Assembly: GCA_029964075.1 (NCBI GenBank)
Contig: CM057140.1
Span: forward strand, 4,420,643 to 4,484,642
DNA length: 64,000 nucleotides
Source of the DNA: Patiria pectinifera
Lineage: Eukaryota > Echinodermata > Asteroidea > Valvatida > Asterinidae
Direction of reading: 5' to 3'
Below are positions 22,889-34,429 of this stretch, piece after piece. Within the stretch, counting starts at the first letter, position 1. Each line of letters opens with the position of its first letter. A program made the position numbers and the translations under genes. Below the pieces are notes generated by a model that had not been told where the DNA came from, searched no databases, and saw only the letters and a program-made list of their open reading frames with translations.

Positions 22889-25752
22889 GTATGTCACTGA
22901 AATGTGCCGGTTTTTTCCTTGTTTATAGCTCGTTATAAAAATTAAAAGAAAGGCCTTATCTTATTTGTTCGCCTTTTTTTTACTGATTAGCATTTGTGTA
23001 AAGTTTCCTTTTTTTTCTTCTCTTTTTTTCTCTCATGTACTCAGTGAGTTTGAAATAAAACTTGGCAGCTATTGTGACCGGAGTGATGATGCCCTGGATA
23101 TGACTCTTAGAGAGGTGATTGGGCATAACAAGAATGTTGGCTCCGAGGGGTCCAGAGCCAGGCTAAAGTCCAGAGGGATTAAAGTGCAGAGGCAGAGGGT
23201 CCGAGATGCCATGGAGAGGGTTGACCCAGCTGGAGTTGCACTTCGAGCCCTTCACCCGAGGCTTGAGAGAAGTGTATATAATGTTGCTGGGCCAAACTCA
23301 CTATGGCATATTGATGGGAACCACAAACTTATCAGGTAACTATTTCTAGGGCTTTTATTTGAACACTTGGGCGGTGTGGATTTAAGTCATTTACACTGAT
23401 TTTCCATTTCATAAGCTTTTGGCTTCCTTGAATTTGTGTAAAGTATACATATTTTTTTAATTATTTTTTTTAACAGCCGACGCCAGCACATTCTCCTAAT
23501 GAAGACATCACCATTTGCGACAGTGATGTGCTCATGGACGACTTGTCTGAGGAGCTGTCCAAGGAAACTCCTCATTCCTGTCGCCAGACTGAGGCTTTAG
23601 AGGGTGAAATTTCATCCCTGAAAGGCAAGATAACGGAGCTTCAGAATAAACTGCAAAAAAGAGACCAGGAGATTCTACGCCTCCGATCCACTGCCGCAGT
23701 GGATCCTGCACCGCACCCTTTCAGTGTTGGTAAGTTGTACGAATGTATTGTTTCCTTTCTTGTCAAAGTCCATGCATAGAAGTTTAATTCTTATCAAAAC
23801 AGCTTGTTTGACTGAAATAGTGGTAATGCTTTCGAGGAGATTCAAGGCACTCGTTACCCATACACATGCATGGTGTAAATCAAGGACAGATATGAAGCAT
23901 CATCAAGTAATTGAGGACGGGAATCAGCTAAATGATTAAAAATCAATGGTTACTGAAGAGAAACAAATGAAAATAGTTAATTTACACCGTATACAAAGTG
24001 CTGTACATACAAGTGTGCATCTCAAATATGAAAATTATTTCTGAATCTTTTCAGAGCTCATATCACAAACTTGTACTTAAAGGTTGCAGCATAGTTATTA
24101 AAAATGAGAGGAAAAAACATGAAATCTAATTTGTTTCCATGTTTATGTGAAAATATACTTACCTTTCTTCTAGAAAATGGAATCTAAATTTAACTCACCA
24201 ATGCTATGTGTGTTTCATGTTTCACAGCAATAACACCAAAGAAGATTAAGCTGTTGCAGGAGGTAACTGCACTGCTGCAGACAAGCCAGGATAGCCCGCC
24301 AACCTCCCACACCACAAGGTTAATTCCAACACCACCGCAGCTGTCAGCTAGGGAAACCAGTGCCACGCCCACGTCGCCATCATGCAAACACCACAGCCAG
24401 CACAAGCCAAAATGTCTCCTCACAGACGAGGTAAGACATTCAAATATGTGTTAGATCTTAGACATTCTAGACTCAGAGCTGCTTTTTACAGTCTCTTTTT
24501 TCTATTATTTCCTTTGCTAATTTTTTCAACGTTAACATTCATGAACTTGTCTAACTGTTCTCAAGTACATGCAATGTGTTCAAAAACCGAACATTTATCA
24601 TTGATCTTGGTACATTATGCAGTGACAATTATCCATGGATACACCAACATGTTATCCAACTGATAGAAATTTCAGATTTCCATTTACTGAAATTGGCGTC
24701 TTAAAAATAAAACTTTACGCTGAGATTTAAACAAGACTATAAATCATAGCATTGGATTCTCTTGGACATTTTGTCAATGACTTGGGGGGGGGGCAGGTAA
24801 AAAGAAAAGGAAGGACAAGTTGAAGCAGGGGCATTCAGACATGCCAGAAAAACTTATTGTCTATCCTTCTCTTTCATTTTTGACAGTCGTTAACTCCACT
24901 TTACCCGGGTGGACTCCCTGTTCTAACGGAGCGAGAGAAGAGGGTCGCCTTCACCAAAGGCACGAACAAGGAGGCCCTCTTGTTCTCCCTGCTGACTGTG
25001 GTGTTTGGGGAGGAGCGCCTCGCAAAGGGCAAGGCATGTGGGCTTCGTCAAGCCCACAATATCAAAAGCGAGGAAGCCACCATACCCCTGGATGCTGACA
25101 AGCTGAATGCAATCAAAGGTATTTTTTTCTTTTTTATGTTTTTTTCTATTTAATTTTAATTTTGTTTTTGTGTTGATCAGTTCTTCTGATTTGAGGTGTG
25201 CGATCACATGCATAAAAGCTTCCCAGAAGTGCAAATAATCGCACGCCTGAATCCCTCTGTACAGCACACCTCGGCATACATTTATGGCATAATTATACTT
25301 TTGTGAGATCTTGAAATGGGTTAACTGTAAACTGAGATGACTATTATAAACAGATACCTCATTGTATAGCCTCAGTTTGGACCACAGATTCACACGACTA
25401 GAAAAATCCAAGTGTGCCTTTTTTCACATGCCTGTGATTTTAAAATCAAAAGGACTGGTTGACTTTTCCAAATTAGTCAACTACCATATAAAAATATGGC
25501 CAAAGTCAGGACAGCGGACACTGCCCTTTTTGTGTTATGACCCGTCGCTTTTCACTGTCAGTGATTGAGACCGAGTCAAAAACTGAAGACATCCTTTCTT
25601 TCTTTTTTTGTCATTCAGAATGTGTGCTTCGCCGATTTAGACTTCCAAGTGGACAGCCATGTTTCTCACCAAGGGAGTTTAACGACAAAATCAATCAGAA
25701 GTGTGCCACTGCTAGACGTGCATTAAAAAAAAAACAGGCAAATCAAAATTAA
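22569..25752 (+). CDS. BEN-domain protein (5 exons seen; 5' end not found)
   Basis: Exons 22569-22888, 23477-23729, 24228-24430, 24887-25118 and 25619-25752 join with consistent phases and end at TAA. The first is charged (DKKKLQEEQ, then SDPEEEPGTS). The second has a short coiled coil (LEGEISSLKGKITELQNKLQ). The third is Ser/Thr/Pro-rich with Cys and His. The last two form a BEN-like domain: NKEALLFSLLTVVFGEERLA, PLDADKLNAIK and ECVLRRF...SPREFNDKIN. BEN domains bind DNA or chromatin proteins, usually in transcriptional repression. The first exon starts two bases into a codon, so upstream exon(s) are missing. The surrounding mobile DNA leaves open a transposon-linked origin. Confidence 0.78.
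23045..23335 (+). pseudogene. Integrase-core exon (rve-like), isolated in a BEN-gene intron
   Basis: It has a strong acceptor (TCATGTACTCAG) and a donor (ATCAG|GTAAC) around an open frame. It reads EFEIKLGSYCDRSDDALDMT, LKSRGIKVQRQRVRDAMERV and GPNSLWHIDGNHKLIR. The last motif holds the first catalytic Asp (HIDG) of the integrase-core proteins that are widespread in aquatic animals. Its phase does not fit the exon before it (22888), so it is not part of the BEN protein. The remaining catalytic exons are absent. I infer a transposon-derived fragment that may still act as a cassette exon. Confidence 0.65.
23477..23729 (+). CDS. BEN gene exon 2 (coiled coil)
   Basis: The acceptor is TTTTTTAACAG and the donor is TGTTG|GTAAG. 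It encodes PTPAHSPNEDITI...LMDDL and a heptad-like helix up to RDQEILRLRS. Confidence 0.8.
24228..24430 (+). CDS. BEN gene exon 3
   Basis: The acceptor is GTTTCACAG and the donor is GACGAG|GTAAG. It encodes AITPKKIKLLQEVTALLQTS followed by a Pro/Thr/Ser-rich linker. Confidence 0.78.
24887..25118 (+). CDS. BEN gene exon 4 (N-terminal half of BEN domain)
   Basis: The acceptor is TTTTTGACAG and the donor is ATCAAAG|GTATT. It encodes GGLPVLTEREKRVAFTKGTN, LLFSLLTVVFGEERL and PLDADKLNAIK. Confidence 0.85.
25619..25752 (+). CDS. BEN gene last exon (C-terminal half of BEN domain)
   Basis: The acceptor is GTCATTCAG. It encodes ECVLRRFRLPSG, SPREFNDKINQKC and a Lys-rich tail, and stops at TAA 25750-25752. 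Confidence 0.82.
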
Positions 25753-25783
25753 TTGTTATAGGCACTGTTTACTGTCCGGACCA

Positions 25784-26115
25784 GATGTTGAAAGAGCAAT
25801 TTGTTGAAGGCCTCGAGGGGGAGGGGTTACGACGCTCATGTCATGACCTCCAAGATCACTGTCCAGCTATGATGTTCACGGAGCTTAAAAACTTGGCGCT
25901 CAAGAATGCTGAAAGGGAGGGAGCACTGGACTGCAGATGTCTAACCAAGGGGCAATGGCATCCATGCAGCATAGAAGATGGTTCCCTTACCCAACTAGAA
26001 ATGAAGGTAGAGAAGCTTCAACAAGTGATTGAGGTCCTACAACACCAACAAATTTTGTGTTGCATCTCAACTGTTGAGAAACAACACCAACAACTGCTAG
26101 TCCACCAGGCATTTT
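25784..26115 (+). pseudogene. Gag-like fragment of an LTR retrotransposon
   Basis: The open frame of about 110 codons starts near DQMLKEQFVEGLEGEGLRRS and has LKNLALKNAEREGAL, then a predicted coiled coil (LEMKVEKLQQVIEVLQHQQ). LKEQFVEGL-x-LRR is typical of retrotransposon capsid C-terminal regions. There is no zinc knuckle and no pol gene next to it. It starts only 30 bases after the BEN stop codon. Confidence 0.5.
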
Positions 26116-26504
26116 AGAAATGAATGTTTTGGGGGAGTGTTGGAGTCTTGAGGTCCGAGACTGAGGTCAAGGGTACATGAAGCAGCTTCATACTGACAGA
26201 GGAGGGCCAGCTTGGAAAAGACCTTTCACAGCAACAGAGAAGAGAATCAAATTTTCAGCAATCAATGGGATGATATATAAAGTCGTGCATACGTTCCCCA
26301 ACATGAGGCAGTCACGCTTCAAGGAAATGCTCGACCAGGACCTAATGGTATGAGTAGTACGAGGTGGTCCTGGAACCAGATGAGAAGTAAAACTTACTTT
26401 CCTCACTGCAAATTGGGCGGTGTTTGGTTTCAGTATCAAACGGCACTGTTCTGGTAGCTTTGACATATGACAGTGAGCAGGACGCTCCTGTCTCTAGTCA
26501 CATT

Positions 26505-27166
26505 AGGCCTGTGCGACTAGTGTGACTAGTCGCCAATACTAAAACGTATTGGTAGTCGGGACTATCAGTTTCTGAATAGTCGACTAGCTGACTAGTCGTG
26601 TGACGTGACTAGTCGCGACTACTGAAATTAGGCGTGACTATTGAAATTCACTAGTCACCAACACCTGAAAATTAATGATCCAAGTAATTAAAAAACGGCC
26701 CAATAAAGATGTTTTAAGGAAGAAGGATTTAATAGTAACAATGACAGAACATGAGCGCCATTTTCAGAGGCAGTGTATATTTTCTAATGTGATCACTCGC
26801 AACTGAGTAAATCGGGGTTATCCCCACAATGAATGATGTAGTACTCACATGACACATGTAATTCCATCATTACTTTGCAAGCGTATCAAAGGCTTAATGC
26901 ATCATAGAACGCAGACTTTACTTTACACGATAGGTAATTATAATAATCAATTGTCAAAATACCCCTAAACAATACGAAACTGTCTCATGACAAACTGACC
27001 TCCTTGATGCTTTTTTCTGCCCACATATTCATTGCACATGCGCAGACCCATACGTTAGATGTACATGTGTACTGCTCCACTGATAGAGGTATTTCTTGAT
27101 AAATAATGTGTTACTAGTCGCGACTAGTCCACGCGTCATGACTAAATTCACTAGTCGCCCAGGCCT
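26505..27166. mobile_element. hAT-like MITE with ACTAGTCG-rich termini
   Basis: The ends are AGGCCTGTGCGACTAGTG and CACTAGTCGCCCAGGCCT, inverted with one mismatch. Internal GACTAGTCG motifs are repeated. The TIR has the AGGCCTGxGCGACTAG form seen in hAT elements. The 8-bp target duplication is not clear. Confidence 0.7.
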
Positions 27167-27269
27167 CACACTTGCATAGGAACCTTGTATCATAGAGAGT
27201 TGATCGTATCAGACAGAGAGCGACAGAATCAGCCTGACCCACTGGCACCCAAACCACCTTTTGCTCATT

Positions 27270-27470
27270 GCACGATGACCCCAAATCCTGCGGGTCCACG
27301 GCAAGCGACTTTGAGACAGGGATTGAGTTCACAGCCGAGAAAAAAGTGAAGTTTGAGCGGCTCTTGAAGAATTATGATGGTATCTTTTCAAAACATGATC
27401 GAGACCTTGGTTTCAGTGACACGGTGAAGCACACCATGTCTGTGTACCTCACGGTGTTTTGTTGTTGTCC
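27270..27470 (+). pseudogene. Start of a Gypsy-type reverse transcriptase, relic
   Basis: It reads FTAEKKVKFERLLKNYDGIF then SKHDRDLGFSDTVKHTM. This is the usual junction before the RT domain (LLxxYxxxFSxxxxDLGxxxxVKH). The similarity stops within about 20 codons and no RT motif follows. Confidence 0.65.
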
Positions 27471-28044
27471 GCTGATGTGCCCCGGCTGTGACCCCGTCGT
27501 ATAAACTTTGCGGCGTTAACTTTCATGCCAAGTCATCGACATCCCCCTTCTCAAGGTGGAGGCGAGCCAACGCCCCATGCAGCAGGACACCCCAATGGAG
27601 GAAAACAATTTGCAGCGTTCCAATCTCCAACAAAAAAAAACCCCAGAAGACTACTGTGGACACCCCGATTGTTTACCAAGGGGCAGGAGAGAACACCCCA
27701 ATCTATGGCAGGTGATGAGGTTTCTTGGCTGGCGTGGCTGCGCCAGCAAGCCAAGAATGATCTCAAGGCAATAAGGACAAGGAGGGACCTCCTCCACACA
27801 CTGGATTTTGGAGTCACGGTAGTCTCTCAGGGAGTCTTTCGGGCTGAGCCATTTAAAGAAGGGTACTTACGAGATGTCGCCCCTTCCATGGGGATGAATT
27901 CTTGGTGATGAATGGACACGAATGGTAGAAGAAGAAAAGCTAAACAAAGTAACCGAAGGTGGTAAAGGAAGCTAGCTTCAACACCAAACCCAAGATGATC
28001 AAATCCAACAGTCCACCCCTGTAATTTCAACTCCTCTCAGAAGT
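27471..28044. other. Retroelement-like debris
   Basis: Several overlapping short open frames are present (such as WLAWLRQQAKNDLKAIRTRR near 27740). None has a recognisable domain. Confidence 0.35.
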
Positions 28045-29118
28045 TGTCAGTGACAGCATATCCATCTCTGAGATGAAGAAGGAAGCAGAAAAGATGAAGA
28101 AGCTTCTCTGTGTTCAGAAGGAACTTCTTTCCCAACTGGACATCAAAACTTGGGAAGAGGCTGAGAGGCTATATCCATTGCATACAACCGAGACTGCCCT
28201 TCAGCCATACACAGGTAAAATTTTTAAGTTTGGAATCGCATTAATAAGACCATGAGTAAATTGCATGTTAATGATGATGATATTGCGTTACTGATTAAAA
28301 CTTGTTTACTAAGCAATATCATGCAATGCCATAATAGCTGAAATTCATGCATCAGAAATCCGATCAACCTGTGGAGCATGATGGGGATAATAAGCCAACT
28401 TTTCTTAACCACGTTCAGCATCCCTATACCTCATACCCTTTATGGGGATATGCCACCTTTGTGCAATTTTGTGTGTGTCTGATTTGCTCACGAAACTCAT
28501 TAGCATTCTGGAAACACCTCTGAGGGAAATGTCTAGCGGGTTTGTTGAAAAGGTAAAAAGTTGGAAAAGTGCAACATCCATCTTTTTTTAAAATACTAAA
28601 CACAGTCCTCAACTCTTTTGTTATTATTATGTAACATTGTACTTTAAAAACTGCTTGGCATAGCCATATGTATACTTAATGTCTGTTTCCTCAAAATCAC
28701 TTTCTGTACACACTGTGGAAACCCCAAAGCTGAAAATTAAGCTTTGGAGGTTTTGTGGTTGTAACATCATTGTAAATATCCAGATTATCAACCGTTTTAA
28801 CGAATTATGATAGTTTATAATATTGTGACCATTATTATGGAAAGACACACAAATGTTTATTTGTATGGTTTAAATTTGTACGTATTACAGGGTGCAACTT
28901 TAGAAATGGAATACCAAGGCCATTTGTGTCATTTGTTGCACGTGCAAAGGAGTGGAAGGAGAGGGAACAACAAGCCAGCACTGAAAAAGAACAACCTGAG
29001 GCTGAGATCATTAGCAGTGAAGCAAGCTGCGTAGCCTTCTTGAGCAGCGAAACGCAGCTGTCCCAAGTGAAGATCAAAGGGTTCACACATGCTGTTGCCA
29101 TTGTGGCAGACATGGAGG
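28045..29118 (+). CDS. Two-exon coiled-coil fragment of unknown gene
   Basis: An exon ending at 28214 (start unclear, about 28045) encodes EMKKEAEKMKKLLCVQKELL and ends TALQPYTG. It joins in phase to 28891-29118, after a TATTACAG acceptor. That exon encodes CNFRNGIPRPFVSFVARAKE, a Glu/Lys-rich helix and KIKGFTHAVAIVADME. I do not recognise the family. The uneven position among transposon exons suggests a mobile or domesticated origin. Confidence 0.4.
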
Positions 29119-29961
29119 TGATTAAAATTGAATTTATGACGATTATGATTAGTTCCAACAAACACATGGTGAGCCATATTTCAAGGTACAATGTACATAC
29201 AGTGCAGCACTTACAGCATGATAATGAGATAAATTTTGTGACATGGATGGACAACTTCAATATGACTTTGCAAATTAATTTTCAAATGCGATCAAAGTTA
29301 AGTATGAATTTTTATTTAGTCTGAGAGATGCACTGACATTGTGGAGACATAGCTGATGAGTTCTAAACCCATTTGGAGTAGAATTAGGGTGCAATGTTTT
29401 GCTACATGTACAACTGATAATGTTCACCAACAGATAATGTCACAAAAAAATGGCAAATTTTAGTGTGAGGGGTGATTTTTTTACGTTTTGGGATTATTTA
29501 ATAATTCGATTGTTTAAACCCTTATTTATCACGTGTTAACTTACTTTTACAAAACTGCATCAAAAGTTGCTAAGAAATGTGATTTTCTGAGCCCTTGCTA
29601 ATCTTGGAATCATCAAAAAGCTCCAAAAATGTTCTGAAATACAAACCCACATGTGTTTTTTCCCCTCGCCGTTGTACTCACGTTGCGAAATACACCTATA
29701 CAAAAATGGTACCATCGGAAAGCTTGAAGCGTGTATTGTCACAATAACATGTGCATGACCTCAAAAATTGACCGCTAGAAATAAGAGAGCCAATCAGAAT
29801 TTTTGATCCAAACATAAACAGTCAGAGAGGTGTTGCCAAAGACAGCCAAACACGAGTTTTGATTCGTCAATATTGATCACATGACTACTGCGCAAACTCA
29901 GTACACTAGTAAACAACTCGGGATGCGTGGAAGCGGGGATCGCCCCGCGAGACTAGTGCGA
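29119..29961. other. Non-coding interval, possible promoter region
   Basis: No exon is recognised. The right part (29700-29960) is richer in CpG and leads into an ATG at 29962. Confidence 0.35.
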
Positions 29962-30446
29962 CATGGCAAATTCGCCAGGGAAAATCGTGGCAGTTTTGCT
30001 AGGTTTTGACAACGATATACATGTTGTTAAAATGAATTCCAAGACCTTATAAATGACTATTTTACTGAGCCGGCCAACGGAAATGACAGTGATACTGATA
30101 GCGATTGGGAAGAGGAAAAAGACAATGACAATGATCATGACAATGCACCAGAAGTGGATGCATCTGGTGATTCAAACAACAGTGTCCCTATCGAAAGCGA
30201 CGAGAGCGATGGCGAAGATGGCGAACATGCATATGGCGAACAAGTTCCAAATCAGCCCCATCCCTACCCAGAAATGCCAGATGCAGAAGGGCCTGCAAGA
30301 TGCTGTTAATTTTATAGAGAGTGAGCGACAGAAAGTTCAGCACTTCACATGTGCCTGCAAACTCGGCAACGGCAGCCCCTGTTATCGATCTATAACTGAA
30401 GACCAGTTCATGACCAGCAGGCTTGACATGATGGCCTTGACACAAG
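29962..30446 (+). pseudogene. Acidic N-terminal exon of a transposon-associated protein, frameshifted
   Basis: An ATG at 29962 opens MANSPGKIVAVLLG. An acidic frame (NDSDTDSDWEEEKDND and SDESDGEDGEHAYG) runs in another phase from about 30030 to 30306. A third frame carries VQHFTCACKLGNGSPCYRSI and ends LTQ|G at a GTTAG donor. The three pieces read as one protein only with two frameshifts. CxCxLxxGxxC...R looks like the N-terminal region of animal transposon-associated proteins; that is a weak call. Confidence 0.45.
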
Positions 30447-30880
30447 GTTAGCACGTTATGCTTTATTAGTTTATAGGCCTTTCACAATAAATTAAACTCA
30501 AAAAATTAAAACGGAAACATTTTTAGGCCCTAACACATTACATGTGTGCAGGGTAGGATGTAGAATTATTATTGTCACCGCAATAATTTCTCGAACAGTG
30601 CATGTCATTGCATGTCCGATTGATCGCAACATCGCGTGTAAATGCTGTACAATACGCGCAGTAAATACACATTTATGCGTTGCGTTATTAAATCCACGCA
30701 GAGTGCCCAAGTTCATGCTGGTTTGGGGTCAAAGGTCAAAGTAAGATTTAAATCATACTGTGGTTGCATTCTTTGAACACTGTCTCCTCTAGTCCCTCAA
30801 TCCCCAGAAACGTAGAGATTAGGCGTGGTCGCAAATATACAAAGAATAACCAATTGCTTTTGTGCTGTTCAAATTTTCAG

Positions 30881-31107
30881 AGAATGGAATTGACAATGAA
30901 GCATTCCTCCTTCTGGCCCCTGAAACAATCAAAGAGTTGATACCCAAAGCAGGGCCAAGGATAAAATTTCTGAAGAAATACAGAGATTACACAGCCAAGC
31001 CTAATGCAGATGGCGAATCGCAATTGGATAAAGAAGCAGTTGCCTTGGTAGAAATTGAACCCAATGAAGCAGCCGAGGAGGAGACTGGTGCCAACAAAGT
31101 TGTGTAA
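30881..31107 (+). CDS. SAM-like domain exon
   Basis: After the acceptor AAATTTTCAG the frame reads ENGIDNEAFLLLAPETIKEL then IPKAGPRIKFLKKY, the last helices of a sterile-alpha-motif domain, followed by an acidic tail and TAA. The phase matches the donor at 30446. SAM domains mediate protein-protein association. It lies directly upstream of the hAT-like exons. Confidence 0.6.
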
Positions 31108-31223
31108 AATGCAGATGAGGTAATAACTGAACGTCTAACTTGTTTCAAGTGTCTTAAGGTGCAAAACAATGCATTGGAACTTTTTTCACACTTGAACTAT
31201 GTCCACAATATTAATTCAAGTAC

Positions 31224-31425
31224 ATGTACAACTAGCCCGACTCATATATTCATTATCTTGCCCAAGCACGCCAGCATAATGCATACATTACAACGCGGCC
31301 GCCATTTTGAAATCGCATGGAGGACATTTTCGGGACGATATTTGTGGAAGATGATGACTGATAGTCGTCTTTTGGCCAGATGGATGAAAATATTGAGACC
31401 AAAGAACGTTTTTTCGAAAAGGTAT
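31224..31425. repeat. Dispersed repeat, inverted copy at ~53550-53745
   Basis: It shares CATTACAACGCGGCCGCCAT, GATATTTGTGGAAGATGATG and TTTTGGCCAGATGGATGAAA (as complements) with the 53.6-kb copy. Confidence 0.7.
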
Positions 31426-31459
31426 GAGGTGTTCTGAATTTTAATTTTGCTTTACACAG

Positions 31460-34022
31460 GTCAATCCTCTAGCAGTTCTGCGCCATATGGATTGAATCCA
31501 GTGCTTCAGCTCTCTATTGGAGGCACTGGTGTAGAAAGAAAGACGTCAACTGACCCTAAACCCCTTGTGACAATGGCAGATAGAGTTGCCAAGCAGCAAG
31601 TAATTCTTGTTCAAAGTTTCCCTAACTTCCAAGTGGGGTGTTTTTTTTATCAATCCTTTTGTTAAAGATTATAGGCCCTAATTATTTTGTTGTCCTGGTA
31701 AGAATAACATTTTACAGCCTAAATCCTAAAGATAACTTTAAACCTTGATTTGTGTAGTACATCAATTATGTTAAATGTGGTGTCATATGTTTTCTCATTC
31801 TTAATAGGCTGAAGTTCTTGGAGTGATAGCAGAGCACTCATTGAAGATGAAAATGGCACCAGTAATTATCAACACAGCCAAAGCTCTTGCCAAAGACAAG
31901 AAGGCTTTAGATCAGTTAAGCATGGACAGAACAAGTGCATCATATAAAATGCAAAATGGGTTAAAGAAGACTGTTCTGCAGAGTATTCTTGGAAGCATAA
32001 GGAATGGCCCATTCTCATTGAACATTGACGAAGCTACCAGCAACAACAACAAGAAGGTGTTGGGTATACTAGTGAGCTACTTTGCTGAAGATTGCAGCTA
32101 TGTTGTAGTGGAACATCTTACCTCCATTGAAATGGTGACTGTCGACTCGGAGTCATTGTACGAAGCTTTGTTGGATCTGTTTGAAGAGTATCAGATACCA
32201 TGGGGTAACTTGGTGTCTATTCTTTTCCACTTACTCTCATAATTTAGTCCCACTTGTTGAAATTTTGTTTTGCACAAGGATAAAACTGACCAGAATTACA
32301 TGTAGTGTTTTTAGAGCAATTGCAAAAAGTAAATTTGAGTTGTCTCCAAAATCATTGTTGTACTTAGCTTGAAATATGCAGTTTTGTACCAGTTAAAAAT
32401 TACTGGTATGCCATACTTGCATAGTTCCTTTTTGAAACTACTAAAATTTGCTGAAGAGAAACTTGAAACAAGAAATTAACCTTAATTGTGAGGTAAACAG
32501 AATAAAAACAAGTTTATCCAAATTTTATGGTTGCTGTCATGCCGTGTGTATGGTTTGTATGGTTATAATTTATAGGTTCGGAGAAGAGGATCAAGGAAAA
32601 CAAAGCTCCACATCTTCTAGACATAGATGGCGATTTCTGTCACCATGTGCATAATGCTACAAAACGGTTTTGCAAGCCATTTGATAAGTATGTGGAAAAG
32701 CTGTTCAATGATCTACACAATGACATGAAATGGTCGACTGATCTACGAGATGCTCTAGCTGCTGTATGTGAGATCACAGGAATATCATTCACCATGCCAG
32801 AACGCTTTTTGGACCATAGGTATGTGGATTTCAATAAAGGAAAATCATTTCAAAGATCCATTACGAAAACTCATTTTTTCTTCAAGCTTTTCCCGATTAA
32901 CAGAAATAATTATTTGTTCGTCCTTCATGTTTGTGTGCGCCTTGAGTTCTCCGCAAGATTTTGCGCCCAATAAGAACCATTTGTTATTATTTTTAATAAT
33001 ATCATTACATTCTGTATTTTTTATTGTTTGATTTGATTACAGATGGCTCTCCTGCTATGATGTCGCTCTATCCACCCTGCGGATTTATGATGCTCTGCAG
33101 ATCTTCTACTATGGCTTTCTTCCATCAGACATGAAGTTAACCTACAAAGCACAGTTGTTCCAGTTGTACAGAAAATATGGTGTAACTGAAGACGAGAGAA
33201 AGAAAATCAGAGCCATCCATAAACAGTTGAGTGAAAAGAAGCTCACAGAAGACGGTCGGGCAAGGAAGAAGAGGATCTTTGAGAAGGTTTTGTATACATC
33301 ACCCAAGACCTTGCCGATTCTTAACCTGTACAAGTCTGTTCTACCACTGCTGAAAGTCGTATGTCGTACTCTTCCAGTCAAAAGCTCCACTCATACACAA
33401 AGCACATGATGAACAGACCAAACTATTCAAACAGTTCCTGTCATGCTATTTGAAGGAGGAGTATTTGACAGAATGTAGTGCTCGAAAGTTGAAAGAACTT
33501 GATCTCGACCGAGTTGAAATGTACGAGAAGCCCATTGATTCTTTCATTGGTTCTGCCGCACAGTCAATTGTAAAGCAAAGAGGGAACGACAACGTTGTAG
33601 AGGATTTCCTCCAAAGTACATCAGAGGTGTACAAAGCATGCGGCAAGTGTCTACAAGATAAGCTGCCACTTGCGAACAGAACTCTGATGGCATTGTCAGC
33701 TATAGACCCTGCTGCACGAGGACATAGCATCAGCTCGAAATACATGAAGTCCTTGAAAGACATACTGCCAGTATCTCTCACAGATGAAGAACGAGATGCC
33801 TATGACATCCAGGTGCAGACTTACCACACAGACAGTATGCCTGTCTTTGATGACACACAGAGCAGAATTGATGTGTGGTACCACTCCAGTGTGTTTGCTA
33901 AATTTCCTGTGCTTGGCAAGGTTGCTAAGGCAGCCCTGAGTATATTTCATGGGCCACAAGTGGAAGGGAGTTTCAGCATAATGAGTGACATTTTAGACCA
34001 ACACTCTGGTACATACATATGA
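31460..34022 (+). pseudogene. hAT-like transposase gene, multi-exon, broken
   Basis: Pieces are 31460-31599, 31808 to about 32230, 32576-32819 and 33043-34022. Phases match where testable. GSIRNGPFSLNIDEATSNNN has the first catalytic Asp of a hAT RNase-H fold, followed by KVLGILVSYF. Next come HLLDIDGDFCHHVHNATKRF and a helical insertion region. The C-terminus has AKFPVLGKVAKAALSIFHGP then VEGSFSIMSDIL, the hAT dimerisation motif. The frame dies near 32230 (about a dozen residues with no plausible donor), and a one-base frameshift lies near 33355. With the SAM exon upstream it may represent a SAM-hAT fusion family. Confidence 0.6.
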
Positions 34023-34429
34023 TGCATCATTTGAGACGACGTTCACAGACCGTGCATCCTGTAGCCTACACTACACGCTACACAATACTGAGCATGCTAA
34101 GACATCAATGATATATGGACCTAGTTTCCGCCTCAAACACGTACACCTAAGTTTAATGAAGAAAGTGTCCCCGAACCATTCTAGTTGAGTACCAGCGACC
34201 CAGTTCACGCTAATGAATGTTTGAATGCTATGGTACCAGTGATTTCTGCATGCCACGTTGCAAGTTGATGGTTCCATTCCAAAATTTCCTGTTAATTTTC
34301 TGAAGTATTTCTTCGTAATAATAAGTATTAGTTTTCCATCTTGATTAAGTTAAACGTGTGGGTCTTTCTTTAGTACGATGATGTCATGTCAAGAAAAAAG
34401 AAATTAGATTTTTTTTGCTTTTGTGGAAG

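Noticed and set aside
32780..33031. Retained-intron frames in the hAT-like gene as separate genes
   Set aside because: They cross a clear GT-AG intron (32820-33042) and show no domain.
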